A DNA stretch of 64,000 nt from Cercis canadensis (lineage: Eukaryota > Streptophyta > Magnoliopsida > Fabales > Fabaceae), in assembly GCA_003255065.1 (NCBI GenBank), contig QAOA01005126.1:383850-447849 (forward strand), in the 5' to 3' direction. Each line of letters begins with the position of its first letter. Position 1 is the stretch's first letter. A program made the translations under genes and the position numbers. Shown here piece after piece: positions 1-11,007 of the stretch. A model generated the notes under the pieces. The model worked only from the letters and a program-made list of their open reading frames with translations, was not told the origin of the DNA and made no database searches.

Positions 1-471
1 TTGTTTTGAAATAGCATGCATATCTTTCAAATTATTTCTTTAATCAGGTTTTAACTACAAAAAATGCTTATTGAATATTGTCCTTATCTAATAAATATTG
101 AGAATACTTTTCTTTCAGATTCAGCTTGGACTTTGAATTAATTTACATAATCTTCTTACTATTTTTTTTTTTCTGATTGTCCTTATCAAAGGCTGCACTA
201 GCATTTGTTGCTCATTAAAAAATTACAAGTGCATTAATTTATAGCAGGTCATAACACCCAGAACCGTACATGTTAACAGCTATAGCTCACGTCATATATA
301 TTTTGTTGACCATATTAATAGAAAAAAAAAATCTAAAAACTGATTCAAATTCTCATCTTGGACTTATTTTTTCCTGCTATAGGACTATATTCTTTACTAT
401 CTTGCAATTGTATCAAACTACTGCATATTTAACTGCCAATGTTCAAGGATAACATGCTGAAGCCATTTTTA
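1..471. other. AT-rich intergenic DNA, nothing recognised
   Basis: Low-complexity AT-rich sequence. Short open frames here have no recognisable domain and no splice context. I see no gene, RNA or repeat boundary. Confidence 0.6.
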
Positions 472-609
472 GGAGAAATTCTAATGATAATATGAGAGTA
501 TGTTCTCCATAGACACATAAAAGTGGGCTCCACACGTAAGTCTCATAGGTCAGGCACACTTTTATGTGTCCCTAGAATACATACTCTTAGAATACTTAAG
601 AATTTTTCC
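472..609. mobile_element. Small foldback MITE-like element (about 138 bp)
   Basis: The two halves are imperfect reverse complements along nearly the full length: GGAGAAATTCT at the left pairs with the end at 600-609, AGAGTATGTTCT (495-506) pairs with AGAATACATACTCT (574-587), and GACACATAAAAGTG (512-525) pairs with CACTTTTATGTGTC (557-570). The short non-coding length and hairpin form fit a miniature inverted-repeat element. No convincing target duplication was found, so the superfamily is open. Confidence 0.6.
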
Positions 610-699
610 ATTTCAATTCCACCTCTAAATACTAACCCTTCAATAACCGCAATTGGTACATGAAAGTACTTGATAAAATAAATTGCAGACACTACAAGA

Positions 700-1100
700 A
701 AAATTGTATTTTTCAATGGTAAGAAATTCTATTAGAATTTCCAACGAAACACATTTTAAAAAAATTCCAATAGAAATTTTAACAGATTTTCTTTACCGTT
801 GGAACTTTTTCTTTAGGGGTGAGAAATTTTTTTGACATTCCAACAGTATATTCCAACAAAGTTGCATGGAATATACCATTGGAATTTTAAAAATTAATTT
901 TTTTTTTTTTAAATTTGCAATTTTGAATTTTTCTAAGAATTGTGTGTGTGTTTTTTTTTTTTAAATATTCCAACAATATATTCCCTTAGAAATTCCAAGA
1001 TTACTAAATGCAGCATTTCACTAAGAGGATTCAAAAAATTTTGAATTTTTATTTTGATTTTCAACAGTATATACCATTGGAATATACCGTTGGAATAATT
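700..1100. repeat. CACTA left subterminal repeat array
   Basis: Repeated degenerate units around TTCCAACGGTATATTCC in both orientations, for example at 838-885, 966-985 and 1066-1098. Arrays like this near CACTA ends are known transposase-binding regions; that role is inferred from the family. Confidence 0.7.
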
Positions 1101-1129
1101 AGATACCAATCCAAGTTTCACTTCTTTCC

Positions 1130-1910
1130 TATTTGAATTTTCACTTTTTCTCCACCCAAAGTCACTCTTCTCTCGTCCCCTTCAAGCTTCCATTTCCGGC
1201 AGTGTGCTTCTATTTCTAGCGTTACAAGGCATGGGGCTTGAGCTCTCCTTCTTAGGTAAATGTTTCAATTACCCCAAACCAAAATCCCCTTTTTCATTTT
1301 GATTTGGGTCTTTTATTGTGTTTATTTTATTTTAATTAGTAGATTTTAGTTATAATAGTATGTGAAAGTAGTTAGATTACATAATTTCATATTGGATGTA
1401 TGATTAATTGTTTATATTGAATCTGAAAATGGGATGCCCAAATTGAAAATGTGTGAATTTTATTTTGTTCAATTTCTTTAGGGTTTTGATGTATGGGTGG
1501 TTTGAGGTTGTTTTATGATGTTTAGGTATTTTTTTGATGGATTATGGAATGTATGTACTCTTGGAGTAATTATGTCCGAATTTAAGAATAAGAAATAAGG
1601 ATGATGTATAATTTTTTTAGTTGAATTTATTGAGGGCTTTTGATGTATGGTGTGATTAGTTTAGTTTTATAATTTTTTGTTATTTTTCTTTATTACACTT
1701 TATGCTATTTAGAACTTTATTACTAAACTATCTTTAAATGGAAACACAGTGATGATCATGGGGATCGGCCTAGACCCTTGCCAGCAATCTCGGAGCTGAA
1801 GAAGGTTGAAAAAGTAATTGAAAGGAAAGAAACTCCTTCTTGGGATTTTGATGTGAGTGATTGTTGAGGAACCTCTTGGACCAGAGGATATGTGGTTAGT
1901 TACCATTACA
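1130..1910 (+). pseudogene. Possible 5' exon pieces inside the CACTA element, gene unknown
   Basis: A pyrimidine-rich leader-like stretch (1130-1200) runs into a short GC-richer segment with a possible donor site (TTAGGTAAATG at 1250-1260). A second GC-richer patch (about 1745-1900) reads in one frame as a short hydrophilic peptide containing ELKKVEKVIERKE and then stops. Both look like captured exon scraps, but I do not recognise the source gene. Confidence 0.25.
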
Positions 1911-3273
1911 ACCTAAGACAAAACTACTTTAATTGGCATATTTCTTATGTCTGGACTGTGCAAAAACACTGGATTAATATGCATTAAGCTTAAGCATGAA
2001 AAGATTTTCAGAGAACAGTTAGTGCATCTGAACTCATCTCATATTATGCTAGGAACTGCTATGAAGTTTACCACTATCATGATCTCCACTGCCTCATTAA
2101 ATTAATTTTTTCTCATTTATTTTATTAAAAAAGAATTCATTAGAAGGAAAGAAGGCACTTTTCTCAATTTATGATTGGATACTCTGTGTATCAAAGTCTA
2201 GATTTTCCATTGTTCCTATGCCTTGAAATTCTTATAGTGCTTTATGGGAAACTGATTAGCAGCAGCCAGTTTAATAAATTGGATTGTGGTGTTCACATTT
2301 AGGTTCAGTTGAACAAAATAGAATATCAATCATAATTTTTTTTTTCTTGCACTTCTAGTATGCGATAGAGTTACTTCTATTTATTTTATTAATTATATAA
2401 AAAACAGTATCCTAGGAAAGCATTCTTACTAAATTGCATTTACCATGCATAAATATTGCTCAGTGTTACATTTAGCAACCATTTTTTATCAGTAGGCTAT
2501 TTTATCCTCCTTTATTTTTGTTCTCCTTCTTTCCTTCTCTTAATAAATTTTCTTCTTTTATGTTTAAAAGAAAATTCATACAACCATTTCTGGTTTTGTG
2601 TTGTTTCTGACTTTCTTCTATACATGAGGGTCATACACTCGTGACACACCAGTTCTTTTCTGTAAACTACTAGTCTTCAAGTCTTATTATTTGCTGAGGT
2701 GCAGTTCTCTGTGATGTTAGTTACTTCCCTGGCTGTAAAGAGCATCGCCAAGCTAGTAAGAAGTTAGATCTCTGGAGACTACCTGAGATTTTGGTTATAC
2801 ATCTCAAGAAGTTTCAATATAGTCGCTTCATGAAGAACAAGCTGGAAACATATGTCGACTTCCCCGTTGACAATCTTGATTTGTCATCTTATATTTCTCA
2901 TGGGGATGACAAGCCTCATAATCGTTACATGCTTTACACGGTCAGTAACCATTATGGAAGCATGGGAGGTGGTCATTATACAGCCTTTGTTCTTCTTTCC
3001 GAATACTTCCTCTTTCCTTTTTGAGCATAATAATTTTGGACAATATGTTTTATCTAAAAAAAAAAAAATTGGATAATGCAAAGTTTTTTTGATTAAAAAT
3101 GCTAAAACTCGTGAAACATTATTAAAATTCTCAAGAACCCAAAGGTGTGTTTGAATGGGGTATTTGTAGAGTGTATTTGAAATACTAATTTTAAATTACT
3201 CTATTTGTATAATTTTTTAAGATATTTTTAAAATTTCAATATAGTATATTTCAAATTTAAAATAGAGTGTATT

Positions 3274-3894
3274 TCAAATTCTTCTTTTTTTCTTAGAGCC
3301 CCCGTTACCCCTCCCTCTCCTTCCAGCCTCCGAAATGAGATGAAGATGGCGAATAAGAGGGAAAGCTGCAATTGAAGAGAAGGAAATGAGGGAGAGAATG
3401 GCAAAAGCCACACCAATAATCTCTGATGAGGTTTTGTCTTTGTTTTTGATGGTAAGGACTAGAGAATAAACCAGCCAAGCTATAGCAGAAATGGTAAGGA
3501 CTAGAATAATCTCTGCAGAATACCATGGATCAACATCACGATCATCAAATTCAATGTCACAGAAGTGACTGCTGGTGTGACTCCGACTTGGACTAGACAG
3601 ATTAGAACGAGGAACCACTCTGAAAGAACTTGCTCGATTCCATGGAAGCCAAACCCAAGTTCCTGCACCTGCACTTTGCTCCTGCGTTGATGCTGAATCA
3701 ATTGCAAATGGGTTGGTTTTGTTAGGATTGATCTCCTGCACTCTGTTTGTGTAATTATGCTGCAAGGTTGCCAAATTACGGGAGGTCTTATAATAAGATA
3801 GTTGTCGGCCAATAAAGTAAGTAAAGCAAGCCAGTTCGGTAGCTGTCCAATGGGCAAAGAGTAGCATTCCGGTTAAACTCTTGAAAGCAAGCAA
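3274..3894 (-). pseudogene. Membrane-protein gene fragment of unknown family
   Basis: An open frame of about 200 codons with two or three hydrophobic stretches: one near the N-terminus (around LLFAHWTATELACFTYFI) and two near the C-terminus (EIILVLTISAIAWLVYSLVL and VAFAILSLISFSS). A Ser-rich hydrophilic middle separates them. The C-terminus runs into the element's inverted repeat, so the natural end is probably missing. I do not recognise the family. The length of open frame in AT-rich surroundings, the higher GC and the membrane pattern argue for a real coding origin. Confidence 0.45.
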
Positions 3895-4100
3895 GCCTAT
3901 CCCAAGTCGGGTCTGTTCCTTGATCCATTTGTATTCACGGTTTGGAGCTTTAGATGTTGCTCATAAATTGTTTGTAGAAATGCTAGTTAAACTCTTGAAA
4001 GCAAGCAAGCTTGTCCCAAGCCGGGTCTGTTCCTTGATCCATTTGTATTCACAGTTTGGTGCTTTAGATGTTGTTCACAAATTGTTTGTAGAAATGTCAG
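3873..4100 (+). repeat. Tandem duplication of about 114 bp with PPR-like coding
   Basis: Two adjacent copies start at TTAAACTCTTGAAAGCAAGC (about 3873 and 3987) and differ at only a few bases. Each encodes a peptide with SLIHLYSRFGALDVAHKLF, which resembles a pentatricopeptide (PPR) helix pair; the second copy continues into EMSVRD, typical of plant PPR proteins. It partly overlaps the start of the minus-strand membrane-protein frame. This is a gene scrap, not a working gene. Confidence 0.55.
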
Positions 4101-5036
4101 TGCGAGATAAAGTTTTGAATGTTAAAATACTCTTTCTATAATAAAATGTATCTAAACAATGTATTTTATAAATTCATGTATTTAAAATGCTGCATTTCCA
4201 TTACATGTATTTGAAATTTACAAGAATTTGTCAAATACTCTATCCAAACACAATCTAAGGAAAACCAAATTAGAATTGCCATGAAAGATTGTTTTAAATA
4301 TGTTTTGAGTAAATTGTTATACTGTTGGACATAAAATGTCTTTTAAAGTGAATTATGGATTGACATTTAGGCCTCTATCAATTGGCTTTTATACAAAGAT
4401 TGTGACTCTAATATTATGAAATTGTGGAAGGTCTTCCTTTGTTATAAATTGTTTGAAATTATTCTTTTACAACAGTTAATGCTCATCCTCACTGTTTTCT
4501 GCTCTTGCATTCCATGTAGCATGGCGGTGATCGCTGGTATGAGTTTGATAATAGCCATGTTTATCCCATCAGCCAGGAGAAGATAAAGTCTTCAGCTGCT
4601 TATGTTCTTTTCTACAGGAGTTCTAGAAGTATAATATAATGGTAGAGTAACATAATGGTGGATCTGGGTAGCAGTTCTTCAACATAGGTACAACTCTAAG
4701 ACCATAAACGGAGTTGGTTTTAGTTCATGAAAACTCTATCATTTGCGGGCAAATCCAGAGGTGGTTTTAGTTCATGAAAAACTGTTCACTGACTGTTTTT
4801 GATGGACAGATTTTTGCACTCATTAATGCATACATGATATTTTTGACTTCTTAGACATTATAGAATCTTTACTTGGACTTTTTTACATTAACTTCCAAAA
4901 CGTCATGCGCATCCATAATTTGCTTTTCATATCTTAGCATTTAGTTTAGGTTTTATGACTGTTTTTAAGTGGGATTAATAGTGCTTAAACTGTTGTTTTT
5001 GAAATCATTTTGTGGCATGCTTGTGTTGTGTGACAG

Positions 5037-5295
5037 GTTAATAGAGAGTTGATGGGTTTGATTGAGTCATTGAAAGCCAAGGCTGAAGAAAATGGTGTGC
5101 CAATAGACTCAAGTGAGAATGATTGTGATGAAAATGATGCAGGAAAGAATGAAAACACTAGTTCAGATGAACTTATGCAGGATCGTCCAATTGAGCCTGA
5201 GCAAAATAGTAGTGAGGAGAACAAAAATTTTTAAGAGAAGCATAATGATTCACCTAAAGAGCTTGACGTGGCCAATGAGGTGACAGTTCCTGCAG
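5037..5295 (+). pseudogene. Exon-like acidic fragment inside the CACTA element
   Basis: A segment with an AG acceptor (GTGACAG just before 5037) and a GT donor (CCTGCAG then GTAAAC) that reads in one frame as a Glu/Asp/Asn-rich peptide starting near ELMGLIESLKAKAEENG. One in-frame TAA occurs at about 5232. I do not recognise the parent gene. Its position near the right subterminal array suggests captured DNA. Confidence 0.4.
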
Positions 5296-5629
5296 GTAAA
5301 CACAATACAATTTTGTAGTTTTGGTGCTCTTTCAAGTGCTGAGAACTATATATACACTTGTCTGTAACTTGAATTTCTATCGTTTTTGGTTTTGCTCAAG
5401 TGTGTATTGTGTACAGTATGCTGAGTTTTCTACATGACTTGAAAAAGCATTACATTTCCTAGCCTAAGTAATGTAGAACTATGAAAGATCTAAAGCAATA
5501 TATTATGTGTAGTTGGGCATGATATACTGGTTTTGGCTCTCTGTGTCCTTTTATTTTCTTAAATATCATTTCGTAATAATCTATATTCAAGAAAAACAAA
5601 AATAAGGAACAACCTTACCATGAACAATA

Positions 5630-5975
5630 GAGTTTGAATAATTTTAAAAAAATTCCAACAGTATTTTCTCTAAAACTTTATTGTTAGAATTTCAAGAAAA
5701 AATTTAAAAAATTAGAAAATTTCAACTGTATTTTTCCTAAGAATTTACTGTTAAAATTTTACGAAAAATTAAGAAATTCCAACGATCGTTGGCTTAAAAA
5801 TTTTAACGGTATTTTTCCGTTGTAATTGTCATTATAATTTTTTTTCCATACCCAAATTTCAACAGTCATCATTTTTCATTGAAATTTTGTAATTTCAACA
5901 ATCATTTTTCTAACATCCCATTTTCCATTGGAATTTTGAACTCCAATGAAAAATAGAAAAATTACAAGGGAAAAT
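5630..5975. repeat. CACTA right subterminal repeat array
   Basis: The same type of unit as at the left end (ATTCCAACAGTATTTT, TTCAACAGTCATC, CATTGGAATTTTG) repeats through this stretch in both orientations, next to the right inverted repeat that ends at 6017. This symmetry supports the element borders. Confidence 0.7.
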
Positions 5976-6171
5976 TTCGGTTGAAATTCTATTTTTTTTT
6001 TTTCTTTTCTTGTAGTGAGAGTTATGTAATTTATGTTAGTTTCAAGTAGTGTTGACAAAGAAGAAAAATAGAGATGTTATGAAATAAGAAATAAAGTACA
6101 ACCAAAAGGAAAAACATTGATCCTTTATGAGATGAAAAAAATAGCTCTTTGCCTTGGTCTGGTTCTGAGCT

Positions 6172-6420
6172 TATTGAGACTAGTTATGTAGAATTAGTTA
6201 AGCTTGTTAGTTAAGCTTGTATAGGATAGTTAAGCATGTTAGTTTTCTGTAATGACTTGACACAACTGTGATGACAGCTAGCATCAGGCATGCCACGTGG
6301 TCAAGCCCATAACAAACTTGTAACCGCCTCTCATCTCATCCAAGTTATATAAGGATGAGATAGCAGTAGTTCAGAATATAATATCAAATAATCAATTCTG
6401 TTCTCTTACAATTCGCATTA
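6172..6420 (+). repeat. 5' LTR of copia element A
   Basis: Starts TATTGAGACTAG and ends ATTCGCATTA. It includes a TATA-like GTTATATAAGG at about 6343-6353, a plausible core promoter for the element. It matches the 3' LTR over its whole 249 bp with about six substitutions. Confidence 0.92.
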
Positions 6421-6432
6421 TGGTATCAGAAC
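6421..6432 (+). other. Primer-binding site, initiator Met tRNA type
   Basis: TGGTATCAGAAC directly abuts the 5' LTR. It matches the usual plant copia site (TGGTATCAGAGC) complementary to the 3' end of initiator methionine tRNA, with one mismatch. Confidence 0.88.
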
Positions 6433-6469
6433 AATTCATTTTTCTATAGAGTCTAATCATCATTCAATA

Positions 6470-9400
6470 ATGCCAAGAGCTCCCGCTGCCAACCATGGTG
6501 CAGCCAACCATGGCGGATCACCATCTCAAGCTGCACCAATCATTCCACCTAGAGTTGAAGAAGATCCTGTGAGCCCCTTCTTCATCCATGGAAACGAAAA
6601 TCCAACACTGATGTTGGTACCAAAAATTCTTCAAGGAGGTAACTATCACAGTTGGGCAAGATCAATGAAGTTAGCCCTGCTTGCAAAGAACAAATTGCAA
6701 TTTGTTGATGGCTCAATCCATCCACCTACTCCAAATGATGTTTTCTATCGTGCTTAGGAAAGATGCAATACGATGGTGCTGTCATGGTTGATCAAGTCTG
6801 TACATCCTACCATTGCCAAGAGCATTTTATGGTTTGATCTTGCACAACATGTGTGGAGTGACCTGAAAGACAGATTCTCTCAAGGGGATCCCTTCAGAAT
6901 CATGGAGCTCCAAGAAGAAATCTTTCATCTCAGTCAGGGTGTGTCTTCTGTCACAGAGTATTACACATAATTGAAAATACTATGGGATGAGTTATCCAAT
7001 CTGAGACCAATCCCACCATGTACATGCACAGCAGGAGGTTGCAGATGCTTCACCACAACATACACTTACCACATTCAGGATCAAACGATCAGGTTCTTAA
7101 GAGGGCTCAATGATGCCTATGCCATTGTCAAATCTCAGCTTATGCTAATGGAACCACTGCCTCCAATTAACAAAGTGTTTTCACTTGTCTTACAACACGA
7201 AAGACAGTTTGTAACTCCCATTATGGAAACTGATTCTCAGCAAGAAACTGTGGCACTAGCAGCAAGGTCTTATAATGGTAGGCAACAAGCTTCTAGCAAG
7301 AAACCATATTGCACATTCTACAACATGACAGGGCACACTGCTGATGCATGCTACAAGAAGCATGGTTACCCCCCTGGTTACAAACAGAAGTCTAGACCAC
7401 CATATCGAGTCAATCAATGCACTGATCCCTTTGTCACAGATGAGGAAGACACTGATACAGTGGAAGAAACATCACATGCACCAGAAAATCAAGAAGTGCG
7501 ATTAACCCAGGAGGAGTATAGCCAAATCATGAATCTCCTTCATAACAACAAGTCCACAGTTTCTGCATCCACTACTTCAGCTGTTAATGCTTTGAAGTTG
7601 ACTTCAACGTTTTTTGGCCTCACTGTTCTCGAGCCCAAGGAATCTCATGATCACAATTCTGGTATGCATTCTGTCGACATGACCAATTCTGGTATGGTAC
7701 TTTCTTGCCAATCTACTAATATAAACTACAAAGATTCATGGATCATAGATTTTGGTGCTAGCAATCATGTTACTTGCTGCTATGAATTTTTTGATTCTTG
7801 TGTGTCTGTGAGCAATTACTTTGTTAGTCTACCCAACAATATGTCAGCAAAAGTTACTCATATAGGTTTTGTAGTCTTTTCAGACAAACTAGTTCTGCAC
7901 CAAGTCTTATATGTTCCTACTTTCACCTTTAATCTCATATCAGTAAGCAAGGTAACAAAGGATCTAAACTATGCTTTCTTATTGCATTCTGACAATTGCT
8001 TAATCAAGGAGAGTGCTTCATGGAGGACGATTGGATATGCTAAGGAGCATTTGGGGCTGTATCAACTAGCCAATCCTACTGTCAAGAGCAGATCATCATT
8101 TGAACCTAGTCACTGTAATTCCAACACAGATAAACACAAAGTAGTTCCTCATTCTTCTCTTAGTTCTATAAATAGCTGCAGCAATAATCATGATTGTCAT
8201 GCTTTTGATCTATGGCATTATAGATTAGGACATCCTCATCATGATAAAGTCAAAATTTTAGCACAGTCCATTGATGTTGTACACTGGAATTCAGAAATAA
8301 AATGTGACATTTGCCACTTGGCCAAATAGAGAAGGCTTTCATTTCCTACTAGTTCTTCTGTTTCTATCAAATCATTTGATTTTGTGCATGTAGACATTTG
8401 GGGGCCTAGCTCAGTCCTATCCATGGATGGGCACAAATATTTCCTGACAGTAGTTGATGATTTTAGTAGATACACTTGGCTTTACCCAATGAAGACAAAG
8501 GGAGAGGCTCGACCTTGTTTGCAGAAATTTATAACTCTTGTTCAGACTCAGTTTGATAAAACCATCAAGGTCATTAGAAGTGACAATGGTGCTGAATTTC
8601 GAATGACTGATTTCTATAATCAACATGGTATTGTGCATCAACTTAGTTGTCCTTACACACCACAGTAGAACTCGGTTGTAGAAAGAAAGCACCAACATAT
8701 TCTTAATGTCACAAGAGCTTTACTCTTTCAATCTGGTATACCTCTCACACTATGGCATTATGCAGTAGCTCATGTTGTCTATCTGATAAACAGAACTCCA
8801 AGCAGGGCCATTAATAACCTTACACCTTTTGAGAAGTTATTCCAGTGCCCTCCTAAGCTACAACATCTCAAGGTTTTTGGTTGCCTATGCTTTGTAGGCA
8901 CTAGTGGCTCCTCCAGAAGTAAGTTCGATGCTAGAGCTTCAAAATGTGTCTTCTTAGGCTATATGCATGGTGTCAAGGGTTTTAGAGCCTTGGATCTTCA
9001 CTCAATGAAGCTCATTGTGTCTCGAGATGTTATGTTTCATGAGGCCTCATTTCCTTTTCTTGACAAAGCTCCAAGCTCATCTCCTGACCAGTGGCAGCTA
9101 GAGCAATCTACTTTACATTCAGAATGCTCACCTCAGATTCCACACCCTCACTCTCCACCTACCCTTCTTTCTGATGATCCCTCCACTGATACAACCCTTC
9201 AACCTTCCTCTAGTACTCCTATTAACAGTCCAAATGGACCTTCCTCTGGTACTTCCATTAACAGTTCAACTGGTCAGAGTGCTTCCTCCATCATTACCAG
9301 ACCTCGAAGGCAAACCAAAGCTCCTCAATACCTTAAAGATTATCACACCAGAATCAATTATCTCCCTGGAGTATCAACAGTTAAACACCCTTTTTCTCAT

Positions 9401-11000
9401 GTTCTTTCCTATAACCATTTGCCTCAGCAACATCAGGTTTTTGCCATGAACATTACCACTGTTAGTGAGCCAAAAACCTTCACTGAAGCTACAACTCACT
9501 CTTGTTGGCAAAAAGCAATGGAGGAAGAAGTACTGGCTTTAGAACTCAACCAAACTTGGGTTCTCACACCCCTACCTCCTGGAAAGAAACCCATAGGATG
9601 CAAATGGGTCTATAAAATCAAACATAAGGTTGATGGCACTATAGAGAGATATAAGGCAAGACTCATTGCTAAAGGATACACACAACAAGAAGGTGTGGAT
9701 TACTTGGAAACCTTCTCACCTGTTGCAAAGTTGACCACTGTCAGAACTCTTTTAGCACTAGCTGCTGTCAAGGGCTGGGAGATGCAACAATTGGATGTGA
9801 AAAATGCTTTCTTACATGGGGATTTAAATGAGGAAGTTTACATGACTCTTCCACCAGGGATGACCACTAAGGATCCTACACTGGTTTGCAAATTGCAGAA
9901 ATCCCTGTATGGCCTCAAGCAAGCAAGTAGACAATGGCATCATAAACTCTCTACTGCCTTGCTCTCAAAGAATTTCCACCCTGCTGCCTCAGATTCTTCC
10001 TTATTCGTTAAAAAGATTGATCACTCATTCATTGCTTTGCTTATATATGTGGATGATGTGATCATGACGGGGGATAGCATGCAGGAAATTCACCAAATCA
10101 AGCATTTTCTCAACCAAGAGTTTAAGGTCAAAGACTTAGGTGAACTGAAATTCTTCCTTGGCTTGGAAGTTCATCACACTGCATCAGGCATCAATCTCTG
10201 TCAGAGAAAATTTGCCTTAGAGCTCCTTGCTGATTCTGGCTTCCTGGGATGCAAACCTGCCAAGACACCTTTGGCAAAAGGTGTTACTCTAAACTCCACT
10301 AATGGCATACTTTTGACAAACACCTCGGTTTACAGAAGGTTGGTAGGAAGACAACTCTATTTGACTAACACCAGGCCAGACTTGGCTTTTGCAGTACAAC
10401 AACTGTCACAATATGTGGATAAACCAACTACTGTCCACCTTAAGCATGCCCACAGGGTCTTAAGGTATCTAAAGAAAGATTCAGGCAAAGGTTTATTTTT
10501 CTCCTCCACTTCTTCCCTTCAACTTAAGTGTTTTTTCGGATTCTGACTGGGCATCTTGCTCATAAACAAGAAGAAGCATCACAGGATTTTGTGTGTTTCT
10601 TGGAGAAGCATTAATAGGATGGAAAGCTAAGAAGCAATCAACAGTTTCTCGCTCCAGCACAGAGGCTGAATATCGAGCTCTAGCAAGTGCAACTTGTGAG
10701 TTAGTGTGGCTGCAATACCTGTTGCAAGACCTTCAGGTTCCCTTCTCACAAGCTCTTCTCTTTTGTGACAACAAGTCAGCCATTTATCTTAGTCACAATC
10801 CAGTTTTCCATGAACGGACTAAGCACATTGAGATAGATTATCATGTGGTTAGAGACAAAATCCAAGCTGGGGTCATCAAGCTTTTGCCCGTGCACACCTC
10901 ACAACAACTTGGTGATTGTTTTACCAAAGCTCTTTCAGCACCTAAGTTCGAAGCTTTCATATCCAAACTGAACTTTCAAAGCTTGTATGCTCCAGCTTAA
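6470..11000 (+). pseudogene. Copia gag-pol polyprotein, decayed
   Basis: One reading frame runs from ATG 6470 to about 10530 and is interrupted by TAG 6755, TAA 6968, TAG 8327 and TAG 8666; after a one-base shift near 10530 the RNase H part continues, with TAA 10563, to the natural stop at 10998-11000. Domains in order: gag (NYHSWARSMKLAL), a zinc knuckle around 7310-7375 whose second Cys is Tyr, protease active site DFGAS where DSG/DTG is expected (about 7747), the GAG-pre-integrase His/Cys region (HYRLGHP... CDIC), integrase core (DIWGP, RSDNGAEF), reverse transcriptase with YVDD (about 10048) and RNase H ([25 protein letters not shown]). The stops, zinc-knuckle and protease changes mean it cannot work alone. 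Confidence 0.92.
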
Positions 11001-11007
11001 GGGGAGC
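10999..11007 (+). other. Polypurine tract of copia element A
   Basis: AAGGGGAGC lies directly before the 3' LTR start and overlaps the final codon of RNase H. This is where plus-strand DNA synthesis primes in LTR retrotransposons. Confidence 0.75.

Larger units (their letters stand above)
3138..4257. mobile_element. Nested inverted-repeat element with gene fragments
   Basis: The left end AAGGTGTGTTTGAATGG...GTATTTG and the right end CAAATACTCTATCCAAACACAATCT are imperfect inverted repeats, followed by TTTGAAATAC-type repeats on both inner sides (3170-3290 and 4140-4230). It lies in the intron between the two UBP exon pieces. The interior is GC-richer and carries a membrane-protein piece (minus strand) and a duplicated PPR-like piece (plus strand). 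I could not define a target duplication, so the superfamily is uncertain. Confidence 0.5.
2695..4640 (+). pseudogene. Ubiquitin-specific protease (UBP/USP) C-terminal fragment
   Basis: Two exon-like pieces encode the C-terminal half of a plant C19 ubiquitin-specific protease catalytic domain. The first (about 2716-2991) contains [16 protein letters not shown], the conserved LVIHLK strand and the histidine box [15 protein letters not shown]. The second (about 4518-4640, after an AG acceptor) contains GGDRWYEFDNSHV and the terminal AAYVLFYR. The N-terminal catalytic Cys box is missing, so the piece cannot form a protease. Intact relatives remove ubiquitin from proteins. The intron between the pieces is swollen by a nested inverted-repeat unit. 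It lies within the CACTA borders, hence is probably a captured fragment. Family assignment is firm; the closest paralogue is not determined. Confidence 0.82.
690..6017. mobile_element. CACTA (En/Spm-type) transposon carrying host gene fragments
   Basis: The left end reads CACTACAAGAAAA at 690-702 and the right end is its reverse complement, finishing at 6017. The element is flanked on both sides by the trinucleotide AGA (687-689 and 6018-6020), the 3-bp target duplication expected of CACTA transposons. Short degenerate subterminal repeats fill both ends. No CACTA transposase is visible; the interior instead holds exon pieces of a ubiquitin-specific protease, a nested inverted-repeat unit and an unidentified acidic exon. 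It is therefore a non-autonomous gene-capturing element of 5328 bp. Borders are directly supported; the capture interpretation is inference. Confidence 0.88.
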
